Shown here one piece after another: positions 22,739-33,674 of a DNA stretch of 64,000 bases. The stretch is from Ascarosepion bandense (Eukaryota; Mollusca; Cephalopoda; Sepiida; Sepiidae), in the NCBI GenBank assembly GCA_037127315.1, contig JBBBDQ010001122.1, positions 8,377,001 through 8,441,000 of the forward strand. The letters run 5' to 3'. How positions within the stretch are numbered: position 1 is the stretch's first letter; every line of letters begins with the position of its first letter. A program made the translations under genes and the position numbers. The notes under the pieces were generated by a model. The model ran no database searches, had not been told where the DNA came from, and saw only the letters and a list, made by a program, of their open reading frames with translations.

Positions 22739-22932
22739 GCTGAAGTTTTGGGATATGTAATGAGGAAGGAGGGCTTGGGGAAACTTGATGGACTTGAGCA
22801 GATGGATGGCGGGCTGGGATTTGGTCGATATAACAGGAGAAAGGATGTTAAGGGCTAAAATGTACAGGTATATGTGGAGGCATGATCGCCTACGTCATGA
22901 AGGGACACGGTACATAAAAGAAGAATTCTAAT
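22739..22932 (+). pseudogene. RTE/BovB-like LINE 3' end
   Basis: Translations give the [10 protein letters not shown] block homologous to GHAMRKEGLENL, and the final 3' text GGACACGGTACATAAAAGAA matches the GGACAGGGCACATAGAAGAA end of the family. Short and decayed. Confidence 0.75.
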
Positions 22933-23358
22933 TTAAGTATACAGGGTACACTCTAGAAATGTCAAATCGTTCATATTTATTTTACCTGTCCTAGATAAAT
23001 GTCTATTTAATGCCCCCACAATCTAACACGCTGAATAATATCTTTCCAGGCTGAAAGATCAAGCCGGTTTAGTAATTTAAACCTCATACACACGGCGAGT
23101 CACAGCTGACTAGTTCACCAGGAAGATGGCCGAGATGATTACATCGACAAGGAGTGGTATAAGCGGTGACTACATTAACTCTTTCGCTATGACAAACCTG
23201 GGAGTGTCTTCTCGTGATAATTATCAAGTTCTTCCTCTCAGGTTATTGTTAGTGGCTTGTTCTCTGAAGCACTTGCTGTCGCCTACCAAATGTTCTCTGC
23301 TCGGTCTTACACACTTATAACGATATACTGAAGAACATTTTCAGATTTTTAACAAATA
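22933..23358. other. unannotated stretch
   Basis: No recognised features; a partial TATACAGGGTACACTCTAG near 22938 only vaguely resembles the end of the neighbouring mariner-like element. Confidence 0.5.
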
Positions 23359-23360
23359 TA

Positions 23361-24170
23361 CAGGGTGACCCTATAAAAAACGGGGATTTTTGAAGTGTGC
23401 ATTGGCAGACATGAGGGAGTGGCAGCATTGCAAAACAGTGACCCCACGAAGCAAACATTCTGTCATTTCAGTAACTATGAATCAAGATGAATTTCTAAGC
23501 AAGTTATGGATGTCAGATGAGGCCCATTTTCATCTCACAGGTTACATGAATAAGCAGAACTACTGGGCAGACACAAATTCTAAGGAAGTTCCTAAGCGTA
23601 CTTTACACGCTTGTAAGGTGACAGACAATATGGTGTGCTGTTTCATTACATGGGGTAATCGAACCTTATTTGCCACTGTTACTGGGGATTCGTTACGTGG
23701 AGACACTTGAATTGAACAATTTTTCACACGTTCAAGAAACCTTGTTTCAACAAGATGGAGCATCACACCCTGCACGGCAATCATTGGAGGCTGTTCGATC
23801 TCAAGATTCGGTAATATTCCCTGGCCCCCTAGATCGCCAGATTTGCCCGGTTGCGATTTTTTCTTGTGGCGCTATCTCAAGAGTAAAGAACTTTGGATGA
23901 GTTAAAACAGAGAATTCAGGATGAAATTCACTGTCTCCCAACTGAGATGTTGCAGCGCTCAATGAGGAATCTCAACAGCAGATTTCAAGAATACATTCGT
24001 ACAGGAGTACCTCATCTATAGGACGTAATATTAAAAAAAATGAAAATTCCATTATTGTATCTTAAATGGCATGTTTTATGGTTTCGATTACTTTGAATAA
24101 AATATTTTTCATCCATCACTCTTGGTTTTATTGGATTGTTAAAAAGTTCCCGTTTATTTGGGTCACTCTG
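23361..24170 (+). mobile_element. mariner-like transposon, internally deleted
   Basis: Ends are CAGGGTGACCCTATAAAAAA (from 23361) and, on the other strand, CAGAGTGACCCAAATAAACG (from 24170), flanked by TA on both sides. The transposase N-terminal DNA-binding half is missing. Catalytic blocks are readable over three plus frames: MSDEAHFHL with the first Asp (near 23512), FQQDGASHPA with the second (near 23750), and SPDLPGCDFFLW with the third (near 23845), which is a DDD arrangement. The tail ELKQRIQDEIHCLPTEMLQR (23895-23955) is in frame. Frameshifts lie near 23700, 23800 and 23880. It is a dead mariner/Tc1-superfamily copy of about 810 bp. Confidence 0.92.
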
Positions 24171-24171
24171 T

Positions 24172-24425
24172 ATACGCAGACGATACCACAAAAGATCTAA
24201 GGACCCAAAGACTGGAAGCTACTTTACTCCTCTGATGTCGCCGTCAAAGATCACTTGCAGAAATGATGACATGTAACATTCAATTCCTCCAAAACAAAGC
24301 TAATAATGTTTTAACACCACGTAGAAGACCGTACATTTGCCCCTGATTAGTGGTTTTCAATTAAGCTCCTTATCACCAACGACTAATGAAAGTCAAATTC
24401 ATTCCAAATCTGGTCCTTGGCATGA
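24172..24425 (+). pseudogene. possible LINE RT fragment
   Basis: Immediately after the mariner-like end the frame reads YADDTTKDL, and about 100 bp later NSSKTKLIMF, spaced as in jockey-type reverse transcriptases. There is no other support. The GGCAAACTGCATCCGGCAGC block at 24426-24446 is related to sequence at 36.0 kb. Confidence 0.45.
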
Positions 24426-24429
24426 CGGC

Positions 24430-24630
24430 AAACTGCATCCGGCAGCAAGGCTTCTGATTGGGAGATTATGAAGAGCATGGAACCACCTCTTAATTGCTGT
24501 TATTCCCAGGTCAACCCTGACCCTGTGAATATCAAATTCTTCAATCTCTTTCTTTATTACGTGTCCCATTCATGCCAGGTATTTAAATTTTTGTACCAAT
24601 CTGGTTTTAGCATCATCAACCTGTACTTAG
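24430..24630 (-). pseudogene. RTE/BovB-like LINE fragment, left flank of the minisatellite
   Basis: GGTATTTAAATTTTTGTACC at 24579-24598 is identical to the RTE-like copy at 48.32-48.34 kb, in the same orientation, and upstream AATCTCT...GTCCC text is also similar. On the minus strand this is the coding segment for QVQKFKYLG. The match then passes directly into the 52-bp tandem units. Confidence 0.7.
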
Positions 24631-27600
24631 CGCATTTTTGTTTCCATCTTTTTGTACCTATCTGATTAGCTACCTATAATTATCGCATTTTGGTTACTTT
24701 TTTGTACTTGTCTGATCACCAACCTGTAATTAGCACATTTTGGTTTTCTTTTTTTGTACCTGTCTGACCACCAACCTGTAATTAGCACATTTTGGTTTTC
24801 TTTTTTTGTACCTGTTTGAACACCAACCTGTAATTAGAGCATTTTGGTTTCCTTTTTTATACCTGTCTGATCAGAAATATGTAATTAGTGGATTTTGGTT
24901 ACCTTTTTTCGTACCTGTCTGATCAGAAACCTGTAAGTAGTGCATTTTGGTTTCCATTTTTGTATTTGTCTGATCACCAACCTGTAATTAGCGCATTTTG
25001 GTTTCCTTTTTTGTACCTGTCTGATCAGTATTCTGTAATTAGAGCATTTTGGTTTCGTTCTTTTGTACCTGTCTGATCAGCAACCTGTAATTAGCGCATT
25101 TTGGTTTCCTTTTTCGTAACTGTCTGATCACCAACTTGTAATTAGCGCAATTTTGTTGCTTTTTTTGTACCTGTTTGATCACCCACCTGTAATTAGTGCA
25201 TGTTGGTTTCCTTTTTTTGTACATGTCTGATCGACAACCTGTAATTAGTGCATTTTAGTTTCCTTTTTTATACCTGTCTGAACACCAACCTGTAATTAGT
25301 GCATTTTTGTTTCCTTTTTTGTACCTGTCTGATCAGAAACCTGTAATTAGTGCATTTTGGTTACCTATTTTCGTACCTGTCTGATCAGAAACCTGTAAGT
25401 AGTGCATTTTGGTTTCCATTTTTGTATTTGTATGAACACCAACCTGTAATTAGCGCAGTTTCGTTTCCTTCTTTTGTACCTTCCTGATCACCAATCTGTA
25501 ATTAGTGCAATTTGGTTTCCTGTCTTTTTACCTGTCTGATCAGCAACCTGTAATTAGTGCTTTTCGGTTTCCCTTTATTGTAACTGGCTAATCACCAACC
25601 TGTAATTAGCGCATGTTGGTTTCCTTTTTTTGTACCTGCCTGAACAGCAACCTGTTATTAGTGCATTTTGGTTTTCTTTTTTTGTACCTGTCTGATCAGC
25701 AACCTGTAATTAGCGCATTTTGGTTTCTAATTTTTTTTTACCTGTCTGATCATGATCTTGTAATTAGCGCATTTTGCTTTGCTTTTTTTGTACCTGTTTG
25801 ATCAGCCACCTGTAATTAGCGCATTTTGGTTTCCTTTCTTTGTACCTGTCTGATGACCAACCTGTAATAAGTGCATTTTGGTTTCCTTTTTTCGTAACAG
25901 TCTGATCAGAAACCTGTAATTAATGCATTTTGGTTTCCTTTTTTTTTTTTACCTGTCTGATTACCAAACTGTAATTAGCGCATTGTTTTCCTTCTTTTTG
26001 TACCTGTCTGATCGGCAACCTATAATTATCGCATTTTGTTTCCATTTTTTGTACCTGTCTGATCAGCAACCTGTAATTAGCGCATTTTGGTTTCCATTTT
26101 TCCTACCTGTCTAATCACCAAACTGTAATTATCACATTTTGGTTTCCTTTTTTGACCTGTCTGATCACCAACATGTAATTAGCTCACTTTGGTTTCCTAT
26201 TTTGTCCCTGTTTTATCACCTACCTGTAATTAGCGTATTTTCGTTTCCTTCTTTTGTACCTGTCTGATCAGAAACCTGTAATTATTGCATTTTGGTTTCC
26301 TTTTTTTGTACCTGTCTGATCTGCAACCTGAAATTAGCGCATTTTGGTTTCCTTTTTTTTGTACCTGTCTGATCTGCAACCTACAATTATCGCATTTTGG
26401 TTACTTTTTTGTACCTGTCTGATCACAAACTGTAATTAGCGCATTTTGGTTTCCTTTTTTTCCTGCCTGTCTGATCACAACTTGTAATTAGCGCTCTTTG
26501 GTTTCTTATTTTGTACCTGTCTTATGACCTACCTGTACTTAGCGCATTTCGTTTCCTTTTTTGTACCCCGCTGATCAGCAACCTGTAATTAGCGCAATTT
26601 ATTTTTTTGTACCTGTCTGATCAGCAACCAGCAATTAGCGCATTTTGAGTTCCTTTTTTTGTACCTGTCTTATCAGCAACCGTTAACTAGCGCATTTTGT
26701 TTTTTTTTTGTACCTGTTTAATCAGCAACCTGTAATTATCGCATTTTGGTTTTAATTTTTTGTACCTGTCTGATCACGAACCTGTAATTAGCGCAATTTG
26801 ATTTCTTTTTTTTGTACCTGTCTGATCAGAAACCTGTAATTAATGCATTTTGGTTTCCTTTCTTCGTACCTTCTGATCAGAAACCTGTAATTAGTGCAAT
26901 TTTGTTTTCTTTTTTTGTACCTGTCTGATCACCAACCTGCAATTAGCGCATTTTGGTTTCCTTTTTTTGTACCTGTCTGATCAGAAACCTGTAATTAGTG
27001 CATTTTTGGCTTCCTTTTTTGTACCTCTCTGATTAGCAACCTATAATTAGCGCATTTTGCTTTTTTTTTCTACCTGTCTGATCAGCAAACCTTTAATTAT
27101 CGCATTTTGGTTTCTATTTTTTTTACCTGTTTGATCAGCAACCTGTAATTAGCGCATGTTGGTTACATATTTTTGTACCTGTTTGATCACCAACCTATAA
27201 TTAGCGCATTTTACTTTCCTTTTTTTCTACCTGTCTGATCGCCAACACGTAATTAGCGCATTTTGGTTTCCTATGTTGTACCTGTCTGATCACCAACCTC
27301 TAATTCGTGCATTTTAGTTTCCTTTTTTGTACCTGTCTGATCAGCAAACTATAATTAGCGCATTTTGTTTTTTTCTTCTTTTATCTGTCTGATCACCAAC
27401 CTGCAATTAGCACAATTTAGTTTCCTTTTTATGTACCTGTCTGATCACCACCTTGTAATTAGCGCATTTTGGTTTCCTTTTTTCGTACCTGTCTGATCAG
27501 AAACCTATAATTAGTGCATTTTGGTTTCCTTTGTTTGTACCTGTCTGATCACCAACCTGAAATTAGTGGCTTTTAGTTTCTTTTTTTTTATACCTGTCTG

Positions 27601-27940
27601 ATCAAAGACCTGTGATTAGTGAATTTTGGTTTCCTTTGTTGTTTCTGTCTGATCACCAGCCTGTAATTAGTGCATTTAGGTTTCCTTTTTTTGTACCTGT
27701 CTGATCAGCAACCTGTAATTAGCGCATTTTGGTTTCCTTTTTTTGTACCTGTCTGATCACCAACCTGTAATTAGTGCATTTGGTTTCCTTTTTTTGTACC
27801 TGTCTGATCAGCAACCTGTAATTAGCGCATTTTGGTTTCCTTCTTTCGTACCTGTCTGATCAGAAAACTGTAATTAGCACATGTTGGTTTCATTTTTTTT
27901 TTGTACCTGTTTGATCCCTAACCTGTAATTAGTTTTTATT
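24630..27940. repeat. 3.3-kb minisatellite, about 52-bp unit, about 60 copies
   Basis: Each unit reads roughly GCATTTTGGTTTCC, T-tract, GTACCTGTCTGATCA and CCAACCTGTAATTA. Unit length varies by the T-tract (50-57 bp). CTGATCAG variants create a repeating BclI-type palindrome. On the minus strand a typical unit reads KPKCANYRLLIRQVQK, which resembles the ECQIQV...KQVQKFKYLG region of the RTE-like RT. Open frames across the array are by-products of the repeat. Confidence 0.95.
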
Positions 27941-28200
27941 CAGCCTTTTCTTCTGTCGTTTCTACGCTACCTTCTGTGGCAAGGATGTCTTGCTGTTTAT
28001 CGCCATGTCTGCTATCATCACTCTTCTATCTGCGTATTTTACATTCTTAAGATTGTGGCCGCCAATGAAAAATCCTGGCAGGACTTCTAGTTCTCTCAGA
28101 ATTTCCTCGTTGTATAGGTTGAATAAATTCTTTTATTACGCAGCTTTTTATTTTTGTATATCTGCTGAAGTCATTTCTCCTCTGCATGCCGGCGGTTTGA
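27941..28200 (-). pseudogene. RTE/BovB-like LINE fragment, right flank of the minisatellite
   Basis: Matches the copy at 48.42-48.66 kb in order: TTGCTGTTTATCGCCATG, GTCTGCTATCATCAC, CATCTGCGTA-like text, ATTGTGGCCGCCAATGAAAA and TCCTGGCAGGACTTCTAG. The minus strand reads LPGFFIGGHNL and then a YAD-type RT motif. With 24.43-24.63 kb this gives both sides of a single LINE copy interrupted by the minisatellite. Confidence 0.85.
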
Positions 28201-28640
28201 GACATAGACCCCTAAGAGTATGATACACACAGTAATACTATCGTAACCACTTCTATAGAGTGTAAAAATTCTTTCAAGTATATATGTTCTCAAAATATAC
28301 ATTTCTTATCTTGTCCTGTATATCTTTAGTGGCTCTTGGGCCTTGTACTATATAAAAAATATTTCCCCGAGTTTTTTGTCAACTCATACGCTTATATGAA
28401 TCAACCCTTTCTCTTTTTGTTTTGAGCAGCTCATGAATATATTCATTCATTGATATATCCCGGGAGGGGATAATCAGGGAAAAGAATAGTGCAAGAATAA
28501 TACTTAACACTGAAGATGGATTATACGAGATTTATTATACCACAGTACAATAAACCAATAGACATACAAGAAGACCAACGAATTGTAACAGGTATAACAA
28601 TCAAATAGAAAATGTCTCTGCCTAGGACGTATGAGTCCGT
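28200..28640. other. unannotated stretch
   Basis: No recognised features. Confidence 0.6.
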
Positions 28641-29112
28641 CTAGTGAAGAATGCTTCCGTCTAGTGACGTATGCTGTCGTCTAGTGACGTATGCTTCCTC
28701 TAGTGACGTATGCTGTCGTATAGTGCCGTATGCTTCCGTCTAGTGACGTATGCGCCCGTCTAGGGACGTATGCTCCCGTCTAATGACGTATGCAGTATTT
28801 ACCAACCTTCCCACGCAAGGCTAGATGGAACACAAGGTATATTTATTGTGGGTCTTCCCGGCCATATAGCCAGGCCAAAAAATGTCTGTCTGTTTTTCCC
28901 CAGTCGTGATTCTTCCCTTCGGCGGAACCACGACTGGGTTAGTGCTCTCTGCTCGGAGGAAGAGAGCCGACAGTGTTATAGAGTCGCCAGTCTAGTGACG
29001 AATGCCCCCGTCAAGGGACGTATGCTGTCGTATAGTGACGTATGCTTCCGTCTAGTGACGTATGCGCCCGTCTAGGGACGTATGCTGTCGTATAGTGACG
29101 TATGCTTCTCTC
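28635..29112. repeat. minisatellite, about 21-bp unit, two blocks
   Basis: Units of the form CCGTCTAGTGACGTATGCT occur at 28635-28795 and 28990-29110. The 190-bp spacer contains an inverted repeat, CCCAGTCGTG and CACGACTGGG, around 28908-28937, and may be an insertion that split one array. Confidence 0.88.
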
Positions 29113-29270
29113 AAACACTCTTCCTATCTACATCCTTACCCGTCTATCACCATCCTTCTGACATTTTCTATATCTAACCACTCATTCTCACCACCTTCCC
29201 CTATGCAATCCCCTGCGCAGAAGTGGCAGTGGAATGTCCTGCTTGGGGTGAAATGATTAAAAAAAAACAT
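29105..29270 (+). pseudogene. LINE 3' tail (subfamily B)
   Basis: Only 3' UTR is present: AAACACTCTTCC, CTGACATTTTCTATATCTAA and GGGGTGAAATGATTAAAAA. It starts within the 21-bp repeats. Confidence 0.85.
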
Positions 29271-29380
29271 GCAGTAAATTCAAACTTTGTACTTTGAGAT
29301 AACATTAAAAGGACTGAAAAACATATTATTTAGGTAAGAAAATCAGGTAATGAACATTATAATTAAAAATAGGAAAATTT

Positions 29381-29678
29381 GCGCTGGGTACTGTAGTGCA
29401 GTTGATATCGACACGGAAGGAAAAATCGGGGTGCTAAGTTCGAATTCCAGTTGGATTCTTTGCATTCACTTACACACAAGGTATTAATCCGTCTCTTTTC
29501 TCCAGTTATGGGTTAAATAACAGGACAGACTGGGTTCTATTGCCTTGGCTGGCAACCAGTCTACCGCAGAAAGCAATGGCACCCTGCTGCCGGATAATCT
29601 TCTCCTCAGTCAGCCATGACTCTTTCGAGACATGATCACCCAAAGCGTGTATCACGTATGGCACTTAACTGACTATAT
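29381..29678 (+). repeat. tRNA-derived SINE, single unit
   Basis: A degenerate head (TGTAGTGCAGTTGATATCGA; box B AAGTTCGAATTCC) is followed by the standard body to GCACTTAACTGACT. The box A region is mutated. Confidence 0.88.
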
Positions 29679-30090
29679 ACCCATGGTTAGCGTTCTAGGG
29701 TTTGAATAAATAAACATAGGATGTCTATCTCAAATATGAGTATCCTTTATAATAACTTTTGAAGTAATGAATTTGAAGAGAATTCCACAAACGAGAAATG
29801 CGATCGAGGAAACTATCAGCATAGAACTTACGGTTATGACAAGGCATTTTAAGTATCACATTATGAGACCTTAACGCCAATCTAGTACTGCGCTTAAATT
29901 CATACCATGGCGGACAGTTCGTCCAATTACTATGAAAATATTTATAGAAAAATGAAGAGCGAAGTTATATTACGGCGATAGGAAAGTGATTGAAAGCGAG
30001 ATGCTGTGTCAGGACCAATAACATTGCAGATAATTCTTTGGATTTTATCAATGATCTATAAATATATAGCAGCAACAGCAGATGATATAT

Positions 30091-30199
30091 GTCTACGGCT
30101 ATATCGTGTTGAATACTACGGTTCCCGTCCGATCACCGAAGTTAAGCAACAGTCAGTACTTAAATGGGTGACCATTTGGGAATACCCAGTACTAAAAAC
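30091..30199 (+). pseudogene. 5S rRNA-like sequence
   Basis: GTCTACGGCTATATCGTGTT and CCCGTCCGATCACCGAAGTT match the 5S consensus; AAGCAAC is then followed directly by AGTCAGTACTTAAATGGGTG, a deletion of about 10 nt through the box A region. It ends in TGGGAATACCCAGTACT. It is not a functional 5S gene. Confidence 0.88.
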
Positions 30200-30298
30200 G
30201 TAAGGACCAAGAAAGGTCCATCGTTCCTCCAGGTTTGGGGGTTGGGTGCAGGGCTAACAACCCTACTGTTAGGGCGCCGCCCCTATTGGACTACATAA

Positions 30299-30585
30299 TG
30301 GACTGTTCCCATTGCTATATATAGCAATGGTGGATTCTCTACAGGGAGTGTCGTAGAGAGTCGTACGGGTTCGTACAGAGTCACCTGAGTGTCAGTGCAA
30401 GAGTTAGACGCACTTCCGGTGGCGTACCGGAAGTAATCACGTATACACACGTCTTACGACGGATTGGACTCTTGTATCTTTCTATTGTAAATATTACTAA
30501 TCACTTCTGTACATACTAACCGTCTTTCTGCGGAATACAACTTATATTCTGATTCTGTTGTTGAGTTATTCATTTACACTTGGCG
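30299..30585. mobile_element. possible nested insertion (LTR- or MITE-like)
   Basis: A candidate 6-bp target duplication ACATAA (30293-30298 and 30586-30591) brackets the piece. It includes a perfect palindrome, CCATTGCTATATATAGCAAT followed by GG, near 30307-30328. TTGGCGAC at its 3' edge recalls sequence next to some LTRs. No coding region. Confidence 0.35.
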
Positions 30586-30984
30586 ACATAACACCTACCC
30601 AGTAAAAAACAGTTTGTTACAGCAACAAAAGTTGCTACCCTATGCACCATCTGGGTGTGATGGAAAAATGATGATGATGAACACCAGATAATATATAGAA
30701 GCATTATACTAAGCATGGACGAATGGTAGACTTATAAATAGTTAAGATAAATTCTGAAAAGAAAAATGTCTAGCTAGGCAGTGAACCAACGTTCTTAGCA
30801 GCGGACCTAGCAATGGACTCAATATAATGTTTACATACTGTTATGGTGCCTATTTATAGGAATGGACTCTTCCTCCTCCATATAGACTAACCTGGGTAAA
30901 TTCCGGGTATGCAGCTTAGAGGCAGTCTAGAGACAGTCGAGACGCAGCGTAGGATACCGTTCGGACTTACACTTCTATTTTGCT

Positions 30985-31105
30985 GATTACTAACATTTAT
31001 ATATTTTGGTCTTTACTTCTAAATTAAATGGTGGGTTGAACCAGATAATGTTTCGTTTTCTATTTAATCTAATCTAATTTAAAAGTAAAGACCAAAATAG
31101 GACAT
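30985..31105. repeat. inverted repeat
   Basis: ATTTTGGTCTTTACTTCTAA near 31000 is mirrored by TTTAAAAGTAAAGACCAAAA near 31077-31096. It lies directly upstream of the Penelope-like fragment and may be its terminal structure. Confidence 0.7.
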
Positions 31106-31129
31106 ATATTTTTAAAAATAATAGATAAG

Positions 31130-31870
31130 CACTTTCCAAAAGAATCAGAATTAAACAAAATTTTCAACAGAAACACAATCAAACTAAGTTATAGTTGCAC
31201 TAATAATTTCGATAGTTTCATGAAAAAACAAAACGCCAAAAACTTCAATACAAAACAAAACCACCAACAAAGAATGCAACAGCAGGGACAAAAATAAATG
31301 TCCACTTCAAAGTCTCTGCAACGCAAAAGAAATAATTTATAAGGCAGAGGTCCATGACCCAGATGGCCAAAACAAAAATATTTGGGCTCAACCAAAGACA
31401 CTTCAACCAAACATCTACATTTAAAATAGAAAAATTAAAAACAATACAAAATTGGCTAACCACATCTGGAAATTGGAACCAAAATATGAAAAAGATCCAC
31501 ACATAACGTGGAGCATTGTAAAAACAGGCAAGCACTTACAATGGTGGACAAATATGTAGACTGTGCCAAGAAGAATAATTAGAAATTATGATATTCCCAA
31601 ATAAAGACGAACTGTTAAAGGAAAGAACAGAAATTATGACAAAATTCATCCACACTAAGAAATACCTCTGAGGTTCATATAATCATGGATGAAAACGTCA
31701 TAATTCATTTGAATTTAAACAATGCGCATTCATAAATTCTCTGCCACGTGAGCATTCAAATAAAACACCTTTACAAGAGCGTTCTTAAAAAGAAAAACGG
31801 TAAACGGTAAAATCAGTTATTAAAAATCGCCTGAAGACACCACTCATGGTAGAAACCTGAGGAGCGAAAT
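31130..31870 (+). pseudogene. Penelope-like element, GIY-YIG domain and 3' region
   Basis: One plus frame from about 31220 reads NKCPLQSLCNAKEIIYKAEV, then NTKLANHIWKLEP and HITWSIVKTGKH. After a frame change, ICRLCQEE, a stop, and ELLKERTEIMTKFIHTKKYL follow (31547-31673). The Cys-rich linker, the LSNHIW-like and C-x-x-C...EE motifs and the final R-x-E-I...H-x-x-K block match the C-terminus of Penelope-like proteins. A conserved YIG core was lost. The 3' part to 31870 (GAGCGAAATAACTCG) recurs near 44.56 kb. Confidence 0.82.
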
Positions 31871-31972
31871 AACTCGTTTAAAAATGAAAAATATTCAAAA
31901 GTTCTACAATATAATTGTATAGAACACGTTTTAATACAAATCTGTACTGATCTAACCCGATCAGGACCCAAA

Positions 31973-31976
<4 letters not shown>

Positions 31977-32016
<40 letters not shown>
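31977..32016. repeat. (TA)n microsatellite
   Basis: Pure TA run. The following 32.03-32.40 kb is AT-rich with no recognised feature apart from T-rich low complexity at 32140-32215. Confidence 0.95.
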
Positions 32017-32019
<3 letters not shown>

Positions 32020-32407
32020 TTTATAAAGAACGAAGAAAGTATTAACAACGTTCAAAATATTGATTTAAAAGAGTGCTCAATATAGAAATAGAGCAATGAA
32101 TATTTATTATAAATTATATTTTAAAACATGTACAAATTAGAATTTTAAATTTTATTTTTTATTTTTTATTCTATTTTTATTTTTTATTTTTTTTATATAT
32201 ATTTTTCTCTATATTTTCTCTATATTGCTTTTAATTTCTGTATCACGCTCTTTCTTTCCTTTTTGTTTCCCCTCCGGCATTTTCCGATTTTCTTTTTGTT
32301 TTCCTTTCTTTTCCATCCTTTTTACCTCGTACAATTTTCTAAAAATAAAGAGGAAGTGAAATTTCTTTTTTTTTTTTCAAAGTTCACGTTTAGTGCCATC
32401 ATTATTA

Positions 32408-32467
32408 AATACCTGATGAGACATTGTTTTTTTGATGTCGAAACAAAATGTACACGTTTGTAGTAAA
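32408..32467 (+). ncRNA. hammerhead ribozyme, second type, intact core
   Basis: CTGATGA at 32413-32419, stem II GACAT/ATGTC, GAAA at 32440-32443, stem III ACAAA/TTTGT enclosing nine nucleotides, then a GUA cleavage site with predicted cut after 32462. The adjacent part of stem I is TAC/GTA, only three pairs before mismatches. A related copy is at 53.08 kb. Hammerheads of this kind are known in the terminal repeats of Penelope-like elements, and Penelope fragments lie nearby. Confidence 0.82.
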
Positions 32468-32489
32468 TTATAATTTGTACATGTTCTAA

Positions 32490-32497
32490 ACTATAAT

Positions 32498-32553
<56 letters not shown>

Positions 32554-32589
32554 ATCATAGTTTAGAACACAAACACACACACACACACA

Positions 32590-32625
<36 letters not shown>

Positions 32626-32774
32626 CTAAGCAGGCACGTTATTTCATGGTAATATGCTTTAATTTTTCTTATATTTGCTCTATATGTATTTATATACATA
32701 TATATTTAGATCTCCTTTAGAGAGTTATCTTACAGGAAACTTATTTGGATTCTTCTATATATACACCCCATGCT

Positions 32775-32835
<61 letters not shown>
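32490..32835. repeat. (TA)n clusters
   Basis: TA runs at 32504-32548, 32593-32622 and 32779-32832, with an inverted GTTCTAAACTATAATTTATA / TATAAATCATAGTTTAGAAC pair bracketing the first. Confidence 0.9.
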
Positions 32836-33094
32836 TTAATGCAGGCAAGTTTGTCACTTAACTGAGCAGACTCAGGCTGGCTTCGATATTTTGTGAGGTC
32901 TTCAGTATAATGTCGTAATTCGTCATTGCTAAGTTTTTAATCTGCTGTCATGGCCCTTTTTTTTTTTCATACGGAGCTTGGTGTAATTTGATATTTTGTT
33001 ATTGGAGTTGTCTACCGGTTGATGTTTTTGATTCCTTTCATTTCTTGATTTTTTTTAATGCTGTCTTATTTGCAACAACACGTTTTTATATCGT

Positions 33095-33460
33095 TATGAA
33101 GGAAAAACTTGAAGCAACTGAAGTGTGGTTCTACAGAAGGATGCTGCGAATATCATGGATCGAGCATGTCAGCAATGATGAGGTCTTAAAAATGATGGAA
33201 ACAAAAAGGAAATTAATACTGAGCATCAAGAAGAGACAGATGAAGTTCCTGGGACACGCAATGAGGAAGGAGGGCTTGGTGAATCTGATACTAACAGGCC
33301 AGATAGAGGGAAAAAGATACAGGGGAAAGCAACGGATAACATATTTGAAGGACCTAATCAGGTGGATGACAGAACGAGCCACCAGGGATAGGAAAACGTG
33401 GAAGGCCATGATCGCCTACGGCCTGAAGAGACAAGGCACATAGAAGAAGAAGATAAATGG
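33095..33460 (+). pseudogene. RTE/BovB-like LINE C-terminus
   Basis: An open frame from about 33096 to 33443 encodes KLEATEVWFYRRMLRISWIE, KRQMKFLGHAMRKEGLVNLI and GLKRQGT, then a stop and an AGAAGAAGA tail. It lacks the RT and is 5'-truncated, but the frame is intact, so it is a fairly recent insertion. Confidence 0.9.
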
Positions 33461-33674
33461 AGCCTCACACCAGTGAGGGGGGTGTGACAGTGAAACCGTT
33501 GAGAGGAAGTCCCCGAAACAATGCACATTCTCTCCTGATGACCCCAATTTAAATATAAATTTGAAAGGAACACATTAAAAGTAATACAATGAAGTTATAT
33601 GCCGTAGAGAAGCTCGGTGGAAATATCATTGGCATAAGGAGCATTACATGTTCAGCTCACTTCATGTGAGCTTC

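Larger units (their letters stand above)
30087..30675 (+). repeat. 5S rRNA-derived SINE-like insertion
   Basis: It starts with a 5S-like head at 30091-30199, continues with a body containing GGGTTGGGTGCAGGGCTAAC, and ends in a GAT trinucleotide tail (AAAAATGATGATGATGA) at about 30660-30675. A 5S head, internal body and simple 3' tail is the SINE3 plan. It lies inside an old LINE. A further 287-bp piece seems nested in the body. Confidence 0.65.
29765..30840 (-). pseudogene. old jockey/CR1-like LINE split by an insertion
   Basis: 29765-30060 aligns on the minus strand with the C-terminal region (GGAATTC...AGCATAGAACTTACGG matches the WNSLP block at 18.43 kb). 30675-30840 aligns with the CCHIWSG to YIESIAKS region at 13.6-13.74 kb, ending in TAGCAATGGACTCAATATAA. 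Between them about 600 bp is foreign. The copy is the most diverged of the family. Confidence 0.7.

Noticed and set aside
22145..22760. Long open frames rich in YLSI repeats
   Set aside because: They are translations of the TATC microsatellite in all three frames.
24888..26114. Repeated open frames with LYLSDQQPVISAFWF
   Set aside because: Read-through of the 52-bp minisatellite; unit length varies, so frames do not persist.
24630..27940. CRISPR-like array
   Set aside because: No distinct repeat and spacer pattern; the whole unit repeats with scattered changes and the DNA is animal.
30838..31020. LTR retrotransposon end
   Set aside because: Shares only short words with 37.6 kb; no TG...CA ends, primer site or coding region that I can confirm.
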